A stretch of 64,000 nt of DNA from Pectobacterium aroidearum (GCF_015689195.1 NZ_CP065044.1:4836001-4900000), one strand, 5' to 3'; counted from the stretch's first letter, positions 10,082-19,147 are shown. Made by a program: numbers and translations. The notes: generated from the sequence alone by a model not told the origin.

Positions 10082-11026
10082 ATGAACCGATATCTGGCAC
10101 TGCGCATCGGTCAGGCACTGCTCGTCTTGTGGGCGGCATTTACCCTGTCTTTTATCCTGCTTCAGGCGATGCCGGGTGATGCTGTACTGATCAAGTTCCA
10201 AAACCCGGAGCTCGGCCTGAGTGCCGAGCAGATCGCACAGTTGCGTTTGTCTTACGGTGCCGATACGCCGGTACTCACGCAATATTTTCATGCGATAGCC
10301 CAGATACTGCGTGGCGATCTCGGCCTCTCTCTTCAGGCGGGCGTGCCAGTCACCGAATTGATTGCCGCGAATCTGCCGCCCACGCTGCTGCTCGCGGTGC
10401 TGGGCTTCATCGCTGCTGGCCTGCTGGCGTTTGCTCTGGCGTTCTTATCGACGCTGACACCATTTCAGTGGCTGCGAAGCACGCTGCAATCGTTGCCGTC
10501 GCTGTTTATTTCCGTCCCGACCTTTTGGCTCGGTATCGTACTGATTCAGATTTTCTCTTTCCGTCTGGGGCTGATCCCGGTGATTAACCCAGGCGAATGG
10601 GAAGGGCTGATTTTACCGGTTCTCACACTGGCGCTACCGATCTCCGCCCCGCTGGCTCAGGTGCTGATGCGCAGCATCGATCAAGTACAAACCCAGCCGT
10701 TTGTTGCCGTCGCCCGCGCCAAAGGAGCCAGCCGCAGCGGCGTGCTGTGGCGACATATCGCCCGCAACGCGATGCTGCCCACGCTGACCATCGCTGGCCT
10801 GCTGTTGGGCGAACTGATTGCGGGAGCGCTGATTACCGAAACCGTGTTTGGCCGTAACGGACTCGGTCAGTTGACGCAGGAAGCTGTGAACTATCAGGAC
10901 AGCAGCGTATTGCAGGCCATCGTACTGATTTCCGCTGCCGCCTTTGTTGTCGTCAATCTGGCCGTCGACCTGCTCTATCCCCTTCTCGATCCGCGCCTGA
11001 AAAAAACGCCAGGAGCCACGCTATGA
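10082..11026 (+). CDS. ABC transporter permease, DppB/OppB type
   Basis: First inner-membrane permease of the importer, 314 residues, with the typical DppB N-terminus (MNRYLALRIGQALLVLWAAF, then FILLQAMPGDAV). Several hydrophobic helices follow, and the EAA loop that contacts the ATPase is seen as VAVARAKGASRSGVLWRHIARNA. The C-terminus (AFVVVNLAVDLLYPLLDPRLK) is standard for the family. Its stop overlaps the next start by four bases (ATGA). It pairs with the following permease to form the membrane channel. Confidence 0.93.
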   Translation: MNRYLALRIGQALLVLWAAFTLSFILLQAMPGDAVLIKFQNPELGLSAEQIAQLRLSYGADTPVLTQYFHAIAQILRGDLGLSLQAGVPVTELIAANLPPTLLLAVLGFIAAGLLAFALAFLSTLTPFQWLRSTLQSLPSLFISVPTFWLGIVLIQIFSFRLGLIPVINPGEWEGLILPVLTLALPISAPLAQVLMRSIDQVQTQPFVAVARAKGASRSGVLWRHIARNAMLPTLTIAGLLLGELIAGALITETVFGRNGLGQLTQEAVNYQDSSVLQAIVLISAAAFVVVNLAVDLLYPLLDPRLKKTPGATL

Positions 11027-11883
11027 CTACCGTACAGCTGGAAAAAATCACCTTTCCTCTTCTGCGCAAGCGGCCTCTACTGCGTCGCTACGCCTTCCAA
11101 CCGGGGCTATTGCTGGCCTGGCTGGTGATGCTGACCGTCGCGCTTTGGGCGCTGTTCCCCGGCTGGTTTACTGGCTATAGCCCGACAGAGGGCATCGCGG
11201 GCGCACAGCGGCTGGCACCCGACGCCGACTACTGGCTCGGCACCGACCAACTGGGACGTGATCTCTACGCGCGCATCGTTTATGGCGCCGTGCACTCGCT
11301 TTCCGGGGCCGTTATCGCCGTCGGACTGGGTCTGGTGCTCGGTAGCCTGTTCGGTCTCTTGGCGGGCGCGGTGGGCGGCTGGCTGGATAGCGTCGTGATG
11401 CGCAGCATTGATGTGTTACTGGCTATTCCCGGCCTGCTGCTGGCGCTGAGCGTCATCATTCTGTTGGGTTTCGGCACGGTTAATGCCGCGATTGCCGTGG
11501 GCGTCACCTCCGTCGCCAGCTTCACACGGCTGGTACGTTCAGAAGTGTTGCGCGTGCGCCACAGCGACTACGTCGAAGCCGCCTATGGCAGCGGCGGCAC
11601 CTTTTTCAGCGTGTTATGGCGGCACATCCTGCCGAACTCACTGACCACCGTTTTCGCCTTTGCCGCGCTGCAATTCGGCAGTGCGATTCTGGCCATCTCC
11701 ACGCTGAGCTTCCTCGGCTACGGCGCACCACCGCCCACGCCGGAATGGGGACTGCTGATCGCCGAAGGCCGCAACTACATTGCCACCGCGTGGTGGTTAA
11801 CCACCTTCCCCGGTCTGGTTGTCGTACTCGTTGTGTTGTCCGCCAACCGCATCAGCCAATCGATCAGAAGGACGGAACGATGA
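11023..11883 (+). CDS. ABC transporter permease, DppC/OppC type
   Basis: Second permease of the importer, 286 residues. The DppC-type signature is visible in YWLGTDQLGRDLYARIVYGA near residues 68-87, followed by five hydrophobic segments and the EAA loop DYVEAAYGSGGTFFSVLWRHILPN. Start ATG 11023 overlaps the stop of the upstream permease and its own stop overlaps the ATPase start at 11880, so the three are translationally coupled. Confidence 0.93.
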   Translation: MTTVQLEKITFPLLRKRPLLRRYAFQPGLLLAWLVMLTVALWALFPGWFTGYSPTEGIAGAQRLAPDADYWLGTDQLGRDLYARIVYGAVHSLSGAVIAVGLGLVLGSLFGLLAGAVGGWLDSVVMRSIDVLLAIPGLLLALSVIILLGFGTVNAAIAVGVTSVASFTRLVRSEVLRVRHSDYVEAAYGSGGTFFSVLWRHILPNSLTTVFAFAALQFGSAILAISTLSFLGYGAPPPTPEWGLLIAEGRNYIATAWWLTTFPGLVVVLVVLSANRISQSIRRTER

Positions 11884-13565
11884 GCCTGTCAGCCAGCTTA
11901 CAAACCAGCGCGGCGGTGCCCGTACTGGCTCTGGAAAACGTCACGATTGCCTACCGCAGTGACGATCGCGAGCAGACCGTCGTGGAAGGCGTCTCTTTTC
12001 ATATTCAGCCAGGTGAAGTCGTCGCACTGGTGGGGGAATCCGGTTCAGGGAAAACCACCACCGCACAGGCGGTTATCGGTTTGCTGGCCGAGAACGGACG
12101 GTTAACACGCGGTGCCATTCGGCTCAACGGCGTGGATATCAGCGACTGGTCGCAGAAGCGGTTGGACAGCGTGCGCGGTGCGCAGATCAGCCTGATCCCG
12201 CAGGATCCCACCAGTTCCCTGAATCCGGTGCAGACCATCGGCGAGCAAGTGGACGAAATTCTGCGTATTCATCAGCGGGAAGATCGCCAGACTATCCGCC
12301 AGAAAACGCTGGCGCTGCTGGAACGCGTGGGGCTAAACCAGCCGGAGCTGCGAGCGAAACAGTATCCGCACGAGCTGTCCGGCGGCATGAAACAGCGCGT
12401 CCTGATCGCGATTGCCATTGCGCTAAAACCTGCGCTGATTATTGCTGATGAGCCCACCAGCGCGCTGGATGTCACCGTGCAGAAACGTATTCTCGATCTG
12501 CTTGATGAACTGCGACGCGAAAATGGGACGGCGGTGCTGTTCGTTACGCACGACCTGGGGGTCGCGGCCGAGCGTGCCGATCGGCTGCTGGTCTTCCAGA
12601 ATGGCTACATTCAGGAACAGGGGCCAACGCTTGAGGTGCTAAGCGCGCCCTCAAGCCACTATGCCCGCACACTGCTGGCGAACGTGCCGTCGCTTAACCC
12701 AACGCCGCGTCCACCGCGCAACCATGCATCCGACATCATTGTCTCGGTCGAAAATCTGGTACAGACCTTCCCCTTATCGGGCCGTAAAGGGGAACATTTT
12801 CGGGCCGTGGATGACGTCTCTTTCAGCGTGGCACGCGGCACAACGCACGCCATTGTCGGCGAATCCGGCTCGGGTAAAACCACCACAGCGCGTAGCCTGC
12901 TCGGGTTTCATCACCCCAGCGCCGGGCGCATTCTGATCGACGGCACCGATATCACTCACCTGAAAGGCGAAGCGCTACGGCAGTTCCGGCAGAAAATTCA
13001 GTTGGTCTACCAAAATCCCTTTGGTTCACTCGATCCCTCACAGCGGTTATACGACATCGTCGAGGAACCGCTGCGCAATTTTAATCGCCATACCGCCGCG
13101 CAGCGGGAGCGAAAAATTCATGAGATGTTCGAGCGCGTCGCCCTGCCCGCCGCGTTGCTGTCACGCAAGCCGCGTGAGCTGTCCGGCGGCCAGCGACAAC
13201 GTGTCGCCATCGCCCGGGCGCTGGTGCTGGAACCGCAGGTACTGGTGCTGGACGAGGCTGTCTCAGCGCTGGATGTCACCGTGCAGGCGCAGATTCTACG
13301 TTTGCTGGCTGAATTACAGGAATCACTTGGGCTGACATACCTGTTCATTTCGCACGATTTGGCGGTCGTACGCCAGATCGCCGACACCGTTTCCGTGCTG
13401 TACCACGGCAAGCAGCTTGAATCCGGCCCGGTAGAGCAGATCTTCGCCCATCCCGAACATCGCTACACCCGTGAACTCATCGAGGCCATTCCCGGGCAGC
13501 AACACCCGGCTTTTGCCCGCCCGCATCACTCTGAAACCAAAGTGGCACTAAACCAAGGACAGTAG
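11880..13565 (+). CDS. Fused double ABC ATPase (DppD-DppF type)
   Basis: Single 561-residue protein carrying both nucleotide-binding domains of the importer, as in GsiA/YejF. Start ATG 11880 overlaps the permease stop by four bases; a longer frame to 11616 runs through the permease gene and is rejected. Domain 1: Walker A GESGSGKTT (52-60), signature LSGGMKQRV (about 165), Walker B IIADEPTSALD. Domain 2: Walker A GESGSGKTT (about 327-335), signature LSGGQRQRV (about 434), Walker B LVLDEAVSALD, where the usual Pro-Thr is replaced by Ala-Val, as in some DppF-like proteins. Both domains look catalytically intact. Only one base separates its stop from the next start. Confidence 0.95.
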   Translation: MSLSASLQTSAAVPVLALENVTIAYRSDDREQTVVEGVSFHIQPGEVVALVGESGSGKTTTAQAVIGLLAENGRLTRGAIRLNGVDISDWSQKRLDSVRGAQISLIPQDPTSSLNPVQTIGEQVDEILRIHQREDRQTIRQKTLALLERVGLNQPELRAKQYPHELSGGMKQRVLIAIAIALKPALIIADEPTSALDVTVQKRILDLLDELRRENGTAVLFVTHDLGVAAERADRLLVFQNGYIQEQGPTLEVLSAPSSHYARTLLANVPSLNPTPRPPRNHASDIIVSVENLVQTFPLSGRKGEHFRAVDDVSFSVARGTTHAIVGESGSGKTTTARSLLGFHHPSAGRILIDGTDITHLKGEALRQFRQKIQLVYQNPFGSLDPSQRLYDIVEEPLRNFNRHTAAQRERKIHEMFERVALPAALLSRKPRELSGGQRQRVAIARALVLEPQVLVLDEAVSALDVTVQAQILRLLAELQESLGLTYLFISHDLAVVRQIADTVSVLYHGKQLESGPVEQIFAHPEHRYTRELIEAIPGQQHPAFARPHHSETKVALNQGQ

Positions 13566-13566
13566 A

Positions 13567-14601
13567 ATGACAACGAAACGTCTGGGATTTTTCACGCGGC
13601 TGCTGGATGACACCTCCGCCCAGCAGCGCTATCGGCTGGCGACGGAACAGATCGTCAAAGCCGAACAACTCGGATTCGACAGCGCCTGGGTCGCGCAGCA
13701 CCACTTTCACGCTGATGAAGGCGGGCTACCTTCACCGCTGGTGTTTCTGGCGCTGGTCGCCGCGCGCACTCAGCGCATCCAACTCGGTACTGGCGTTATT
13801 ACGCTGCCAATGGAAGAGCCGCTGCGCGTGGCGGAAGATACCGCCGTGCTTGATTTACTCAGCAACGGCAGACTGGAAATCGGCGTAGGTTCCGGCGGTA
13901 CACCGTCCTCATTTGCCGCGTTTGGCCATGACAGCGCGCAACGCGGGCAGATCCTCGGGCGCTATCTGGAGAAACTGCGCGCCGCGTGGCGAGGAGAAGC
14001 CTTGAGCGAAGACGGTAATCAGCTTTACCCTGCCGCCCCACATTTGGATAAGCGCGTCTGGCAGGCCACGTTTTCTATCGAAGGCGCGGAGCGAGCCGGT
14101 AAAGCAGGTGATGGCCTGATGCTCTCTCGTACCCAGCCGCGCCCAGACCATTTCCCGGACGCCACGCTGGCTGACCTGCAAAACCCGATGATCGACGCCT
14201 ACCTGGCCGCACTGCCTACGGGCGTCATACCGCGCATTCTCAGCTCACGCAGCGTTTTTGTGGCTGACGATCGTCAATTAGCGCTGAGTCTGGCAGAGAA
14301 AGGGCTTACTCGTTCCGCCGCCCGTTCCGGCACGTTCCGTGCGATCTCTCACGACTCGATAGAAGCGCTGATCGCCTCCTTTGATAGCCATGTCGGCACC
14401 GCGCAGGATGTCATCGCGTCACTTCGGGCAGACAGCTCGCTGGAGCGTGCGACCGATGTGACATTCCAGGTGCACTCCATCGATCCGCCGCATGCGCTAA
14501 TTCTGCGCTCGCTTGAACTGATTGCCACTCAGGTGGCTCCCGCGTTGGGCTGGAGACCCGCCGTCAAACAGAAAAGCCCGATCGGGCAGGAGATTGCATG
14601 A
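13567..14601 (+). CDS. Luciferase-like FMN-dependent monooxygenase
   Basis: Flavin-dependent (beta/alpha)8-barrel oxidoreductase of the bacterial luciferase superfamily, 344 residues, cytoplasmic. Family marks are LGFDSAWVAQHHFHADEGGLPSPLVFLALVAARTQRIQLGTGVITLP and VAEDTAVLDLLSNGRLEIGVGSGG. It resembles the putative FMN-dependent KPN_01858 group (TIGR04027, from memory), which sits beside the same kind of binding protein. It starts one base after the ATPase stop and overlaps the next gene by four bases. Such enzymes often oxidise organosulfur, nitrogen or chelator-type substrates with reduced FMN from a separate reductase; no reductase gene is nearby. The substrate is unknown. Confidence 0.88.
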   Translation: MTTKRLGFFTRLLDDTSAQQRYRLATEQIVKAEQLGFDSAWVAQHHFHADEGGLPSPLVFLALVAARTQRIQLGTGVITLPMEEPLRVAEDTAVLDLLSNGRLEIGVGSGGTPSSFAAFGHDSAQRGQILGRYLEKLRAAWRGEALSEDGNQLYPAAPHLDKRVWQATFSIEGAERAGKAGDGLMLSRTQPRPDHFPDATLADLQNPMIDAYLAALPTGVIPRILSSRSVFVADDRQLALSLAEKGLTRSAARSGTFRAISHDSIEALIASFDSHVGTAQDVIASLRADSSLERATDVTFQVHSIDPPHALILRSLELIATQVAPALGWRPAVKQKSPIGQEIA

Positions 14602-15731
14602 CGCACGCTAACACGTTACACACTCAGGACATCCTGGATACGCTGGCCGAAATTAGCCCGGACTCCGCCCTCGCGGCAGCCAGAAAAACCCGTGATGCGG
14701 CGACACGCCACACTCAGGGCAGCTACGAGGCGCTGTTTAACGCCAACGCCGTAGACGACGCGACGTTGCCGCTATCGCTGCGCTTCTGGTTCGCGACCAA
14801 GATCAGCGGCTGGCAGCAGGATGAGCAATTGCAGCGTTTTTATGCCGAGCGGCTGTCGGACTTCCCGGAACCCGCGTTGACACCCGCGCTACAGCTGGCG
14901 CTAGATCATGCCGAACGCCTGACGAAAACCCCCGTACACGCCTCGGCGTCCCACGTCAGCGCGCTGGAGCATGCGGGCTGGTCGGTAGACGATATCGTGA
15001 CGCTGTCGCAGCTCATCGCGTTTGTGAATTTTCAAAGTCGGCTACTGCGTGGCTATCGCCTGATTGCCAGCCACCGCGTCGGCCAGCCGCATTCACAGGC
15101 TGCTGTTGCGGGTCAGTGGCATACCCAGCCGCAGACGCACAGCGGAAAATCCGCGCCGCAGGCGTTTACTCAGGCAGAACTGGGTTGGGAACCGTGGATC
15201 GCCCCCAAACCGCTGGCCGAATTCAATGCCGATGAGCAGGCGATTCTGGCGCGCTTCGGCCACACCGATTCCGACTATTTCCGTCTGCTAAGCCGCAATC
15301 TTCCGGTGCTGGAACAGCGCACGCTGACGGATAAAGGGATTTTCTATACCGCTGGTGGCCTGCCGCGCAAAGAACGCGAACTGATCGCCGCCGTCACCAG
15401 CAAGGTCAACGGCTGCATCTACTGCGCCTCTGTACACGCGCGTAAAGCCAGCCAGCTTTCCAAACAGGACAGCGATGTGCAGCGGCTGCTGGATGTCGTT
15501 CCCGGCGGTGATTTGAGTATCGGTCAAAGCCCACGCTGGCAGGCAATCATCGATTTCTCGGCTCGCCTTTCCGCCACGCCCGCGCAGGTCAACGCAAACG
15601 ATCTGAAGCAACTGCAAGAGCAGGGGTTAGATACGCTGGAGATCGTCGATGTGGTGCAGTCAGCCGCCTTCTTCTCATGGGCCAACCGACTGATGCTGAC
15701 GCTAGGCGAACCCTTCTGGCCAGAGCATTAA
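14598..15731 (+). CDS. Fused CMD / alkylhydroperoxidase-like protein
   Basis: 377-residue protein with two carboxymuconolactone-decarboxylase (AhpD-like) halves. The N-terminal half (about 1-170) lacks the redox cysteine pair; the C-terminal half has RKERELIAAVTSKVNGCIYCASVHARKAS with Cys273, Cys276 and His280 in the CxxC...H arrangement of AhpD active sites. The two halves resemble groups elsewhere encoded separately (Avi_7170 and Avi_7169, TIGR04029/TIGR04030, from memory), so this is a fusion. It is the last gene of the transporter operon, coupled by ATGA overlap to the monooxygenase. A peroxidase or detoxification step after flavin oxidation is a reasonable inference, not shown. Confidence 0.85.
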   Translation: MTHANTLHTQDILDTLAEISPDSALAAARKTRDAATRHTQGSYEALFNANAVDDATLPLSLRFWFATKISGWQQDEQLQRFYAERLSDFPEPALTPALQLALDHAERLTKTPVHASASHVSALEHAGWSVDDIVTLSQLIAFVNFQSRLLRGYRLIASHRVGQPHSQAAVAGQWHTQPQTHSGKSAPQAFTQAELGWEPWIAPKPLAEFNADEQAILARFGHTDSDYFRLLSRNLPVLEQRTLTDKGIFYTAGGLPRKERELIAAVTSKVNGCIYCASVHARKASQLSKQDSDVQRLLDVVPGGDLSIGQSPRWQAIIDFSARLSATPAQVNANDLKQLQEQGLDTLEIVDVVQSAAFFSWANRLMLTLGEPFWPEH

Positions 15732-15773
15732 TCCTCAGGCGGTCTGTTTTATTATGCTAGTAAACAGGCCGCC

Positions 15774-16397
15774 CTATCGCCGGGACAAAGCCAGACGCGC
15801 GGCGAATGCCAGAAAGAGAACGCCCGTCGTTCGGTCCATCCATTTCACGACCGCGCCGCGCCGTAGAAAACGCGACAGCGGGCGCGTAGCCGCAATCAGC
15901 GTAGACGACCACAGCGTGCCGATAACGACATGAATAAGAACGAGCAGGTAAGTCCACAACACGACCGAATGGCCGGCAGGGATAAATTGCGGCAGGAATG
16001 AAACATAGAACACGCCGATTTTCGGATTGAGTACGTTACCCAACATGCCACGGAGAAACCAGTTCTGATGCTTCGGTGCGTCTTGTGACGTCGCCATCAC
16101 CAGCTCGGTTCTGGGCTTCAGGAGCATTTGCAAACCCAGCCAGCAGAGGTATGCCGCACCGCACCATTTCAGGATGTTATAGGCCAGCTCCGACGCCGCA
16201 ATCAGCGTTCCCAGACCAAACGCCACCATCGCGCCCCAAATCAGGCAGCCGACTTGAATACCAAACGCGGCATGGAAGGCTTTTTTACTGCCTTCAACGG
16301 TCGCGGTGCGTAAAATCAAGGCCGTGTCCAAACCCGGCGTCAGGGTTAATATCGTCGCGGCAAACGTAAAAGCAATCAGCGATTCGGTCAACGTCAC
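15774..16397 (-). CDS. LysE/RhtB family amino-acid exporter
   Basis: Inner-membrane protein of 207 residues of the LysE/RhtB family, which export amino acids and homoserine lactone-like compounds. The N-terminus has the family motif TLTPGLDTALILRTA and is followed by GIQVGCLIWGAMVAFGLG; six hydrophobic segments are present. The start is GTG at 16397; an ATG 10 bases upstream is out of frame, and a CTGGAG sequence lies upstream. Convergent with the CMD gene (42-bp gap) and divergent from the SMI1 gene. The substrate cannot be deduced. Confidence 0.9.
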   Translation of the reverse strand: MTLTESLIAFTFAATILTLTPGLDTALILRTATVEGSKKAFHAAFGIQVGCLIWGAMVAFGLGTLIAASELAYNILKWCGAAYLCWLGLQMLLKPRTELVMATSQDAPKHQNWFLRGMLGNVLNPKIGVFYVSFLPQFIPAGHSVVLWTYLLVLIHVVIGTLWSSTLIAATRPLSRFLRRGAVVKWMDRTTGVLFLAFAARLALSRR

Positions 16398-16578
16398 GGT
16401 AATTCATCACTCCAGCAGGGAAAACCACAAAACGCCTCATCCTTATCGAGAATGAGGCAAGTGAGCGGACGCGCTATCTTATAGTAATCTCTACCTCATA
16501 GACGATAGGGCATGGTTATATCCATCTCTTCAGTCAGGCCATGCAACTCAACATCACCCCACGACAGCGAAAAATGAG

Positions 16579-17283
16579 ATGCACAGACTCGATGATCTAG
16601 AAAGCTGGTTAATCAATCAGTTACCTGAAGTAGTAGAAGACCTAAACCCCGGCGCAACGCAAAACGAGCTCGACGCGTTTATACAACACATCGGCGTGGC
16701 AGTGCCGGATGACTTTCTCGCGCTGTACCGCTGGCACAACGGGCAGCGTATGGAACAAAATACCGGCCTGTGGTATGGCATGAGCTTTTTACCGCTGGCT
16801 AGTGTCATGCAAGAAGTCGATGGATGGCGAGAAATTGTGAATACATCAAGCGATGACGATCTCACCAGCTTGAATTACGGTATGTCATCTACGCCTCCTC
16901 ACTACGTGAAGCCCGTCTATGCCAATCCACTGTGGATTCCCTTCGCCTATGACTGGGGCGGCAACTATCTGGCGGTCGATCTGGATCCCGATGTACAAGG
17001 TACGCGTGGACAGGTAATCAACTGTGGACGCGACGAAGAAAGAAAAATAGCCATCGCCCCCAGCCTCAATGCCTTTCTCCAGTGGATGATGGGGGAACTC
17101 AACGCTGGCAACGTCAATATTCGTCTTGAGGATGACGGAGGCCGGAGTTTCAACACGCTGCGTCCAGAGAAATACCATTTCCTCGATGCATTGGCCGCCA
17201 TTTTTGACGATGCGCCATCGCCAGCAAGCCCCCCAGCAACATCAGGAAAATCAATCTGGTCCTGGTTCAAGAAGCGTAAATAA
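16579..17283 (+). CDS. SMI1/KNR4 family protein
   Basis: 234-residue cytoplasmic protein with the SMI1/KNR4 (SUKH) fold: GATQNELDAFIQHIGVAVPDDFLALYRWHNGQ near residues 25-56 and PLWIPFAYDWGGNYLAVDLDP near 116-136 are the family hallmarks. The C-terminus ends with a basic tail (WSWFKKRK). SUKH proteins are often immunity proteins for polymorphic toxins, but no toxin, Rhs or VgrG gene is next to it; others are cell-wall or general regulatory proteins. The start ATG 16579 has only a weak ribosome-binding sequence. Next gene dsbG is 69 bp downstream on the same strand. Confidence 0.85.
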   Translation: MHRLDDLESWLINQLPEVVEDLNPGATQNELDAFIQHIGVAVPDDFLALYRWHNGQRMEQNTGLWYGMSFLPLASVMQEVDGWREIVNTSSDDDLTSLNYGMSSTPPHYVKPVYANPLWIPFAYDWGGNYLAVDLDPDVQGTRGQVINCGRDEERKIAIAPSLNAFLQWMMGELNAGNVNIRLEDDGGRSFNTLRPEKYHFLDALAAIFDDAPSPASPPATSGKSIWSWFKKRK

Positions 17284-17352
17284 GCTCCCTCAGTCGGTTA
17301 CCTTCCGCTACGCTATCCGGCAGGCAATGATTCACGATACAGGTGCAATACC

Positions 17353-18108
17353 ATGATAAAACGCGTCTTCCTCACGCTCTCCTTATTGACGCTTTCCGCA
17401 TCGTCACTGGCGCAGGATGCCCTGCCGGACGCGGTGAAGAGTATCGAAAAACAGGGCATTACGATCATCAAACCGTTCACCGCACCCGGCGGCGTGCAAG
17501 GTTGGTTGGGCAGCTATCAGGGCGTGGGGGTGACCATCTACTTAACGCCGGATGGTAAGCATGCTATTTCGGGCTATATGTACGACGAACACGGCAACAA
17601 CCTGAGCGAAGCGCTCATTCAGCAGGAAGTGTATGTGCCTGCCGGTCGGGAGATGTGGCAGAAATTACAGCAGGCGCCGTTTATCACCGAAGGCTCAAAG
17701 GATGCACCGCGTAAAATCATCGTCTTTGCCGACCCATTTTGCCCGTACTGCAAACAGTTCTGGCAGCAGGCACAGCCGTGGGTGAAAGCAGGAAAAGTGC
17801 AGTTGCAAACGCTGCTGGTCGGCGTCATCAAACCGGAAAGCGGACGTTATGCCGCAGCCATTCTTGCCGCCAGCGATCCAGCCAAAGCTTGGCATGAGTA
17901 TGAACTATCGAATGGTAAAACGCTGCCTCCATTCCCCGAATCCTCATCACGCGACACCTGGAATAACATTCAGCACAATCAGCGGTTGATGGATGAACTA
18001 GGCGCAAACGTCACGCCCGCTATCTATTACCTGAATGATAAGAGTGAACTACAGCAGGTCGTCGGGCTACCAGATGAAAAGCAACTGGCGGAGATGATGG
18101 GGAAATAA
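17353..18108 (+). CDS. dsbG: Thiol:disulfide interchange protein DsbG
   Basis: Periplasmic disulfide isomerase/chaperone that also protects single cysteines from oxidation, kept reduced by DsbD. The 251-residue product has an N-terminal signal peptide ending SASSLA-QDA, an N-terminal dimerisation domain ([40 protein letters not shown]) and a thioredoxin domain with [13 protein letters not shown], active-site Cys130 and Cys133 in the DsbG-type CPYC. The cis-Pro loop is NVTPAIYY. Length and sequence match E. coli DsbG closely. It ends at a strong hairpin shared with the convergent siderophore-interacting gene. Confidence 0.96.
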   Translation: MIKRVFLTLSLLTLSASSLAQDALPDAVKSIEKQGITIIKPFTAPGGVQGWLGSYQGVGVTIYLTPDGKHAISGYMYDEHGNNLSEALIQQEVYVPAGREMWQKLQQAPFITEGSKDAPRKIIVFADPFCPYCKQFWQQAQPWVKAGKVQLQTLLVGVIKPESGRYAAAILAASDPAKAWHEYELSNGKTLPPFPESSSRDTWNNIQHNQRLMDELGANVTPAIYYLNDKSELQQVVGLPDEKQLAEMMGK

Positions 18109-18111
18109 ACA

Positions 18112-18132
18112 CAGGAGGGAATCTCCCTCCTG
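18112..18132. terminator. Bidirectional hairpin between dsbG and siderophore-interacting gene
   Basis: Perfect 9-bp stem CAGGAGGGA / TCCCTCCTG with loop ATC, 3 bp after the dsbG stop and 10 bp from the end of the convergent gene. Position and stem strength suggest termination in both directions, although the following bases are not a clean T-tract. Confidence 0.6.
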
Positions 18133-18142
18133 CCGTTGTCTC

Positions 18143-19048
18143 TTAACGATGCGACCAGTACGCCATAAAGTTGATCGTCTCTTTATCAAGGTGGCGCTCG
18201 TCGAGCAGATAGCGACGCAGCCGTTTGATAGCAGAAGACTCTCCCGCCACCCAAGCGTAAAACGGGCGATGCGCTGTTGCTCTTTCCCACAGCAGCTCGT
18301 CTTCCGGCGTCTCCTGCGCGATTTCATCGTGGTTGGTACAGGCGCTGGCGGGGATTTTCACGTCCTGTTGCACCGCTGCCAGCAGGCGTTCACCCCATAC
18401 TGTACTGCCGGTTTCCTCACGCGGCAGCCAGTGAATCTGCGCAAACGGGAAATCGCCCGACGTTACGCAGTCAGCCGCTTTCGGCACTTCAAAAAAAGCC
18501 TGCACCGACGGTGGAGAAGACTGACTCGCCAATTGTTCAAGAATCCCCATCGCCGCTGGTAGCGCCGTTTCATCCGCAATCAGCAGTACCTGCTCAACGC
18601 CATCGTGCGGTGCCCATTCATAGCCGCCGCTGTCGCCATCAGCTTCCGCATTAGGCGCGACAATCTGTAGCGTATCGCCCGGCTTAGCGTGATTCGCCCA
18701 GCTTGAGGCAGGCCCGGCATCGCCGTGCAGCACAAAATCGATCGCCGCCTGCTGTGATTCCTGTGAGACGGAACGCAGCGTATAGGTACGCAAAATCGGG
18801 CGACGCTCACGCGGCAGCGCCAGATAGTCCTGATACCAGGTGTCGCTCACGGCCATCGGCGTCAGTTCCCCGCTTTCACTGGCGAACAGCAGCTTGATGC
18901 GCTGATCCGGCGCATCCAGTTTCATCTGGCGCACTTCCGGGCCGGTGAACACACAGCGAGCTAATGAAGGCGAGAGCAACGTCTTACTCTCGAGGCGTAA
19001 GTTGAACAATCGATAGGCTGAAGACGTTGTGCGGTTAGCTAAAGACAT
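18143..19048 (-). CDS. Siderophore-interacting protein (ViuB/YqjH-like ferric-chelate reductase)
   Basis: 301-residue cytoplasmic flavoprotein of the siderophore-interacting family, which reduces ferric siderophores with NAD(P)H and FAD to release iron. The N-terminal FAD-binding barrel contains the motif RTYTLRSVS (about 87-95) and FVLHGDAGPASSWANHAKPGD, and the C-terminal half contains LLIADETALPAAMGILEQL and FYAWVAGESSAIKRLRRYL, all family marks. A close match to the Fur consensus lies at 19129-19147, 81 bp upstream, so iron-repressed expression is likely. Its partner siderophore is not encoded nearby. Confidence 0.92.
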   Translation of the reverse strand: MSLANRTTSSAYRLFNLRLESKTLLSPSLARCVFTGPEVRQMKLDAPDQRIKLLFASESGELTPMAVSDTWYQDYLALPRERRPILRTYTLRSVSQESQQAAIDFVLHGDAGPASSWANHAKPGDTLQIVAPNAEADGDSGGYEWAPHDGVEQVLLIADETALPAAMGILEQLASQSSPPSVQAFFEVPKAADCVTSGDFPFAQIHWLPREETGSTVWGERLLAAVQQDVKIPASACTNHDEIAQETPEDELLWERATAHRPFYAWVAGESSAIKRLRRYLLDERHLDKETINFMAYWSHR

Positions 19049-19128
19049 AGTGAGAAAGCCATATGTTTTGTAAGGGAAATTCGGTCAGCGGGATAAACCC
19101 CATTACCGCAACTTACCATAAACAAAAT

Positions 19129-19147
19129 ACTAACGATAATCATTATC
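19129..19147 (-). promoter_or_regulatory. Fur box upstream of siderophore-interacting gene
   Basis: The 19-bp site matches 16 of 19 positions of the Fur consensus; positions 19135-19147 (GATAATCATTATC) are an exact palindromic core. It lies 81 bp upstream of the reductase start and about 155 bp from the toxin-antitoxin start. Confidence 0.85.

Noticed and set aside
11616-11879. N-terminal extension of the double ATPase
   Set aside because: It lies in the permease gene in another frame; the ATG at 11880 with ATGA overlap is the natural start.
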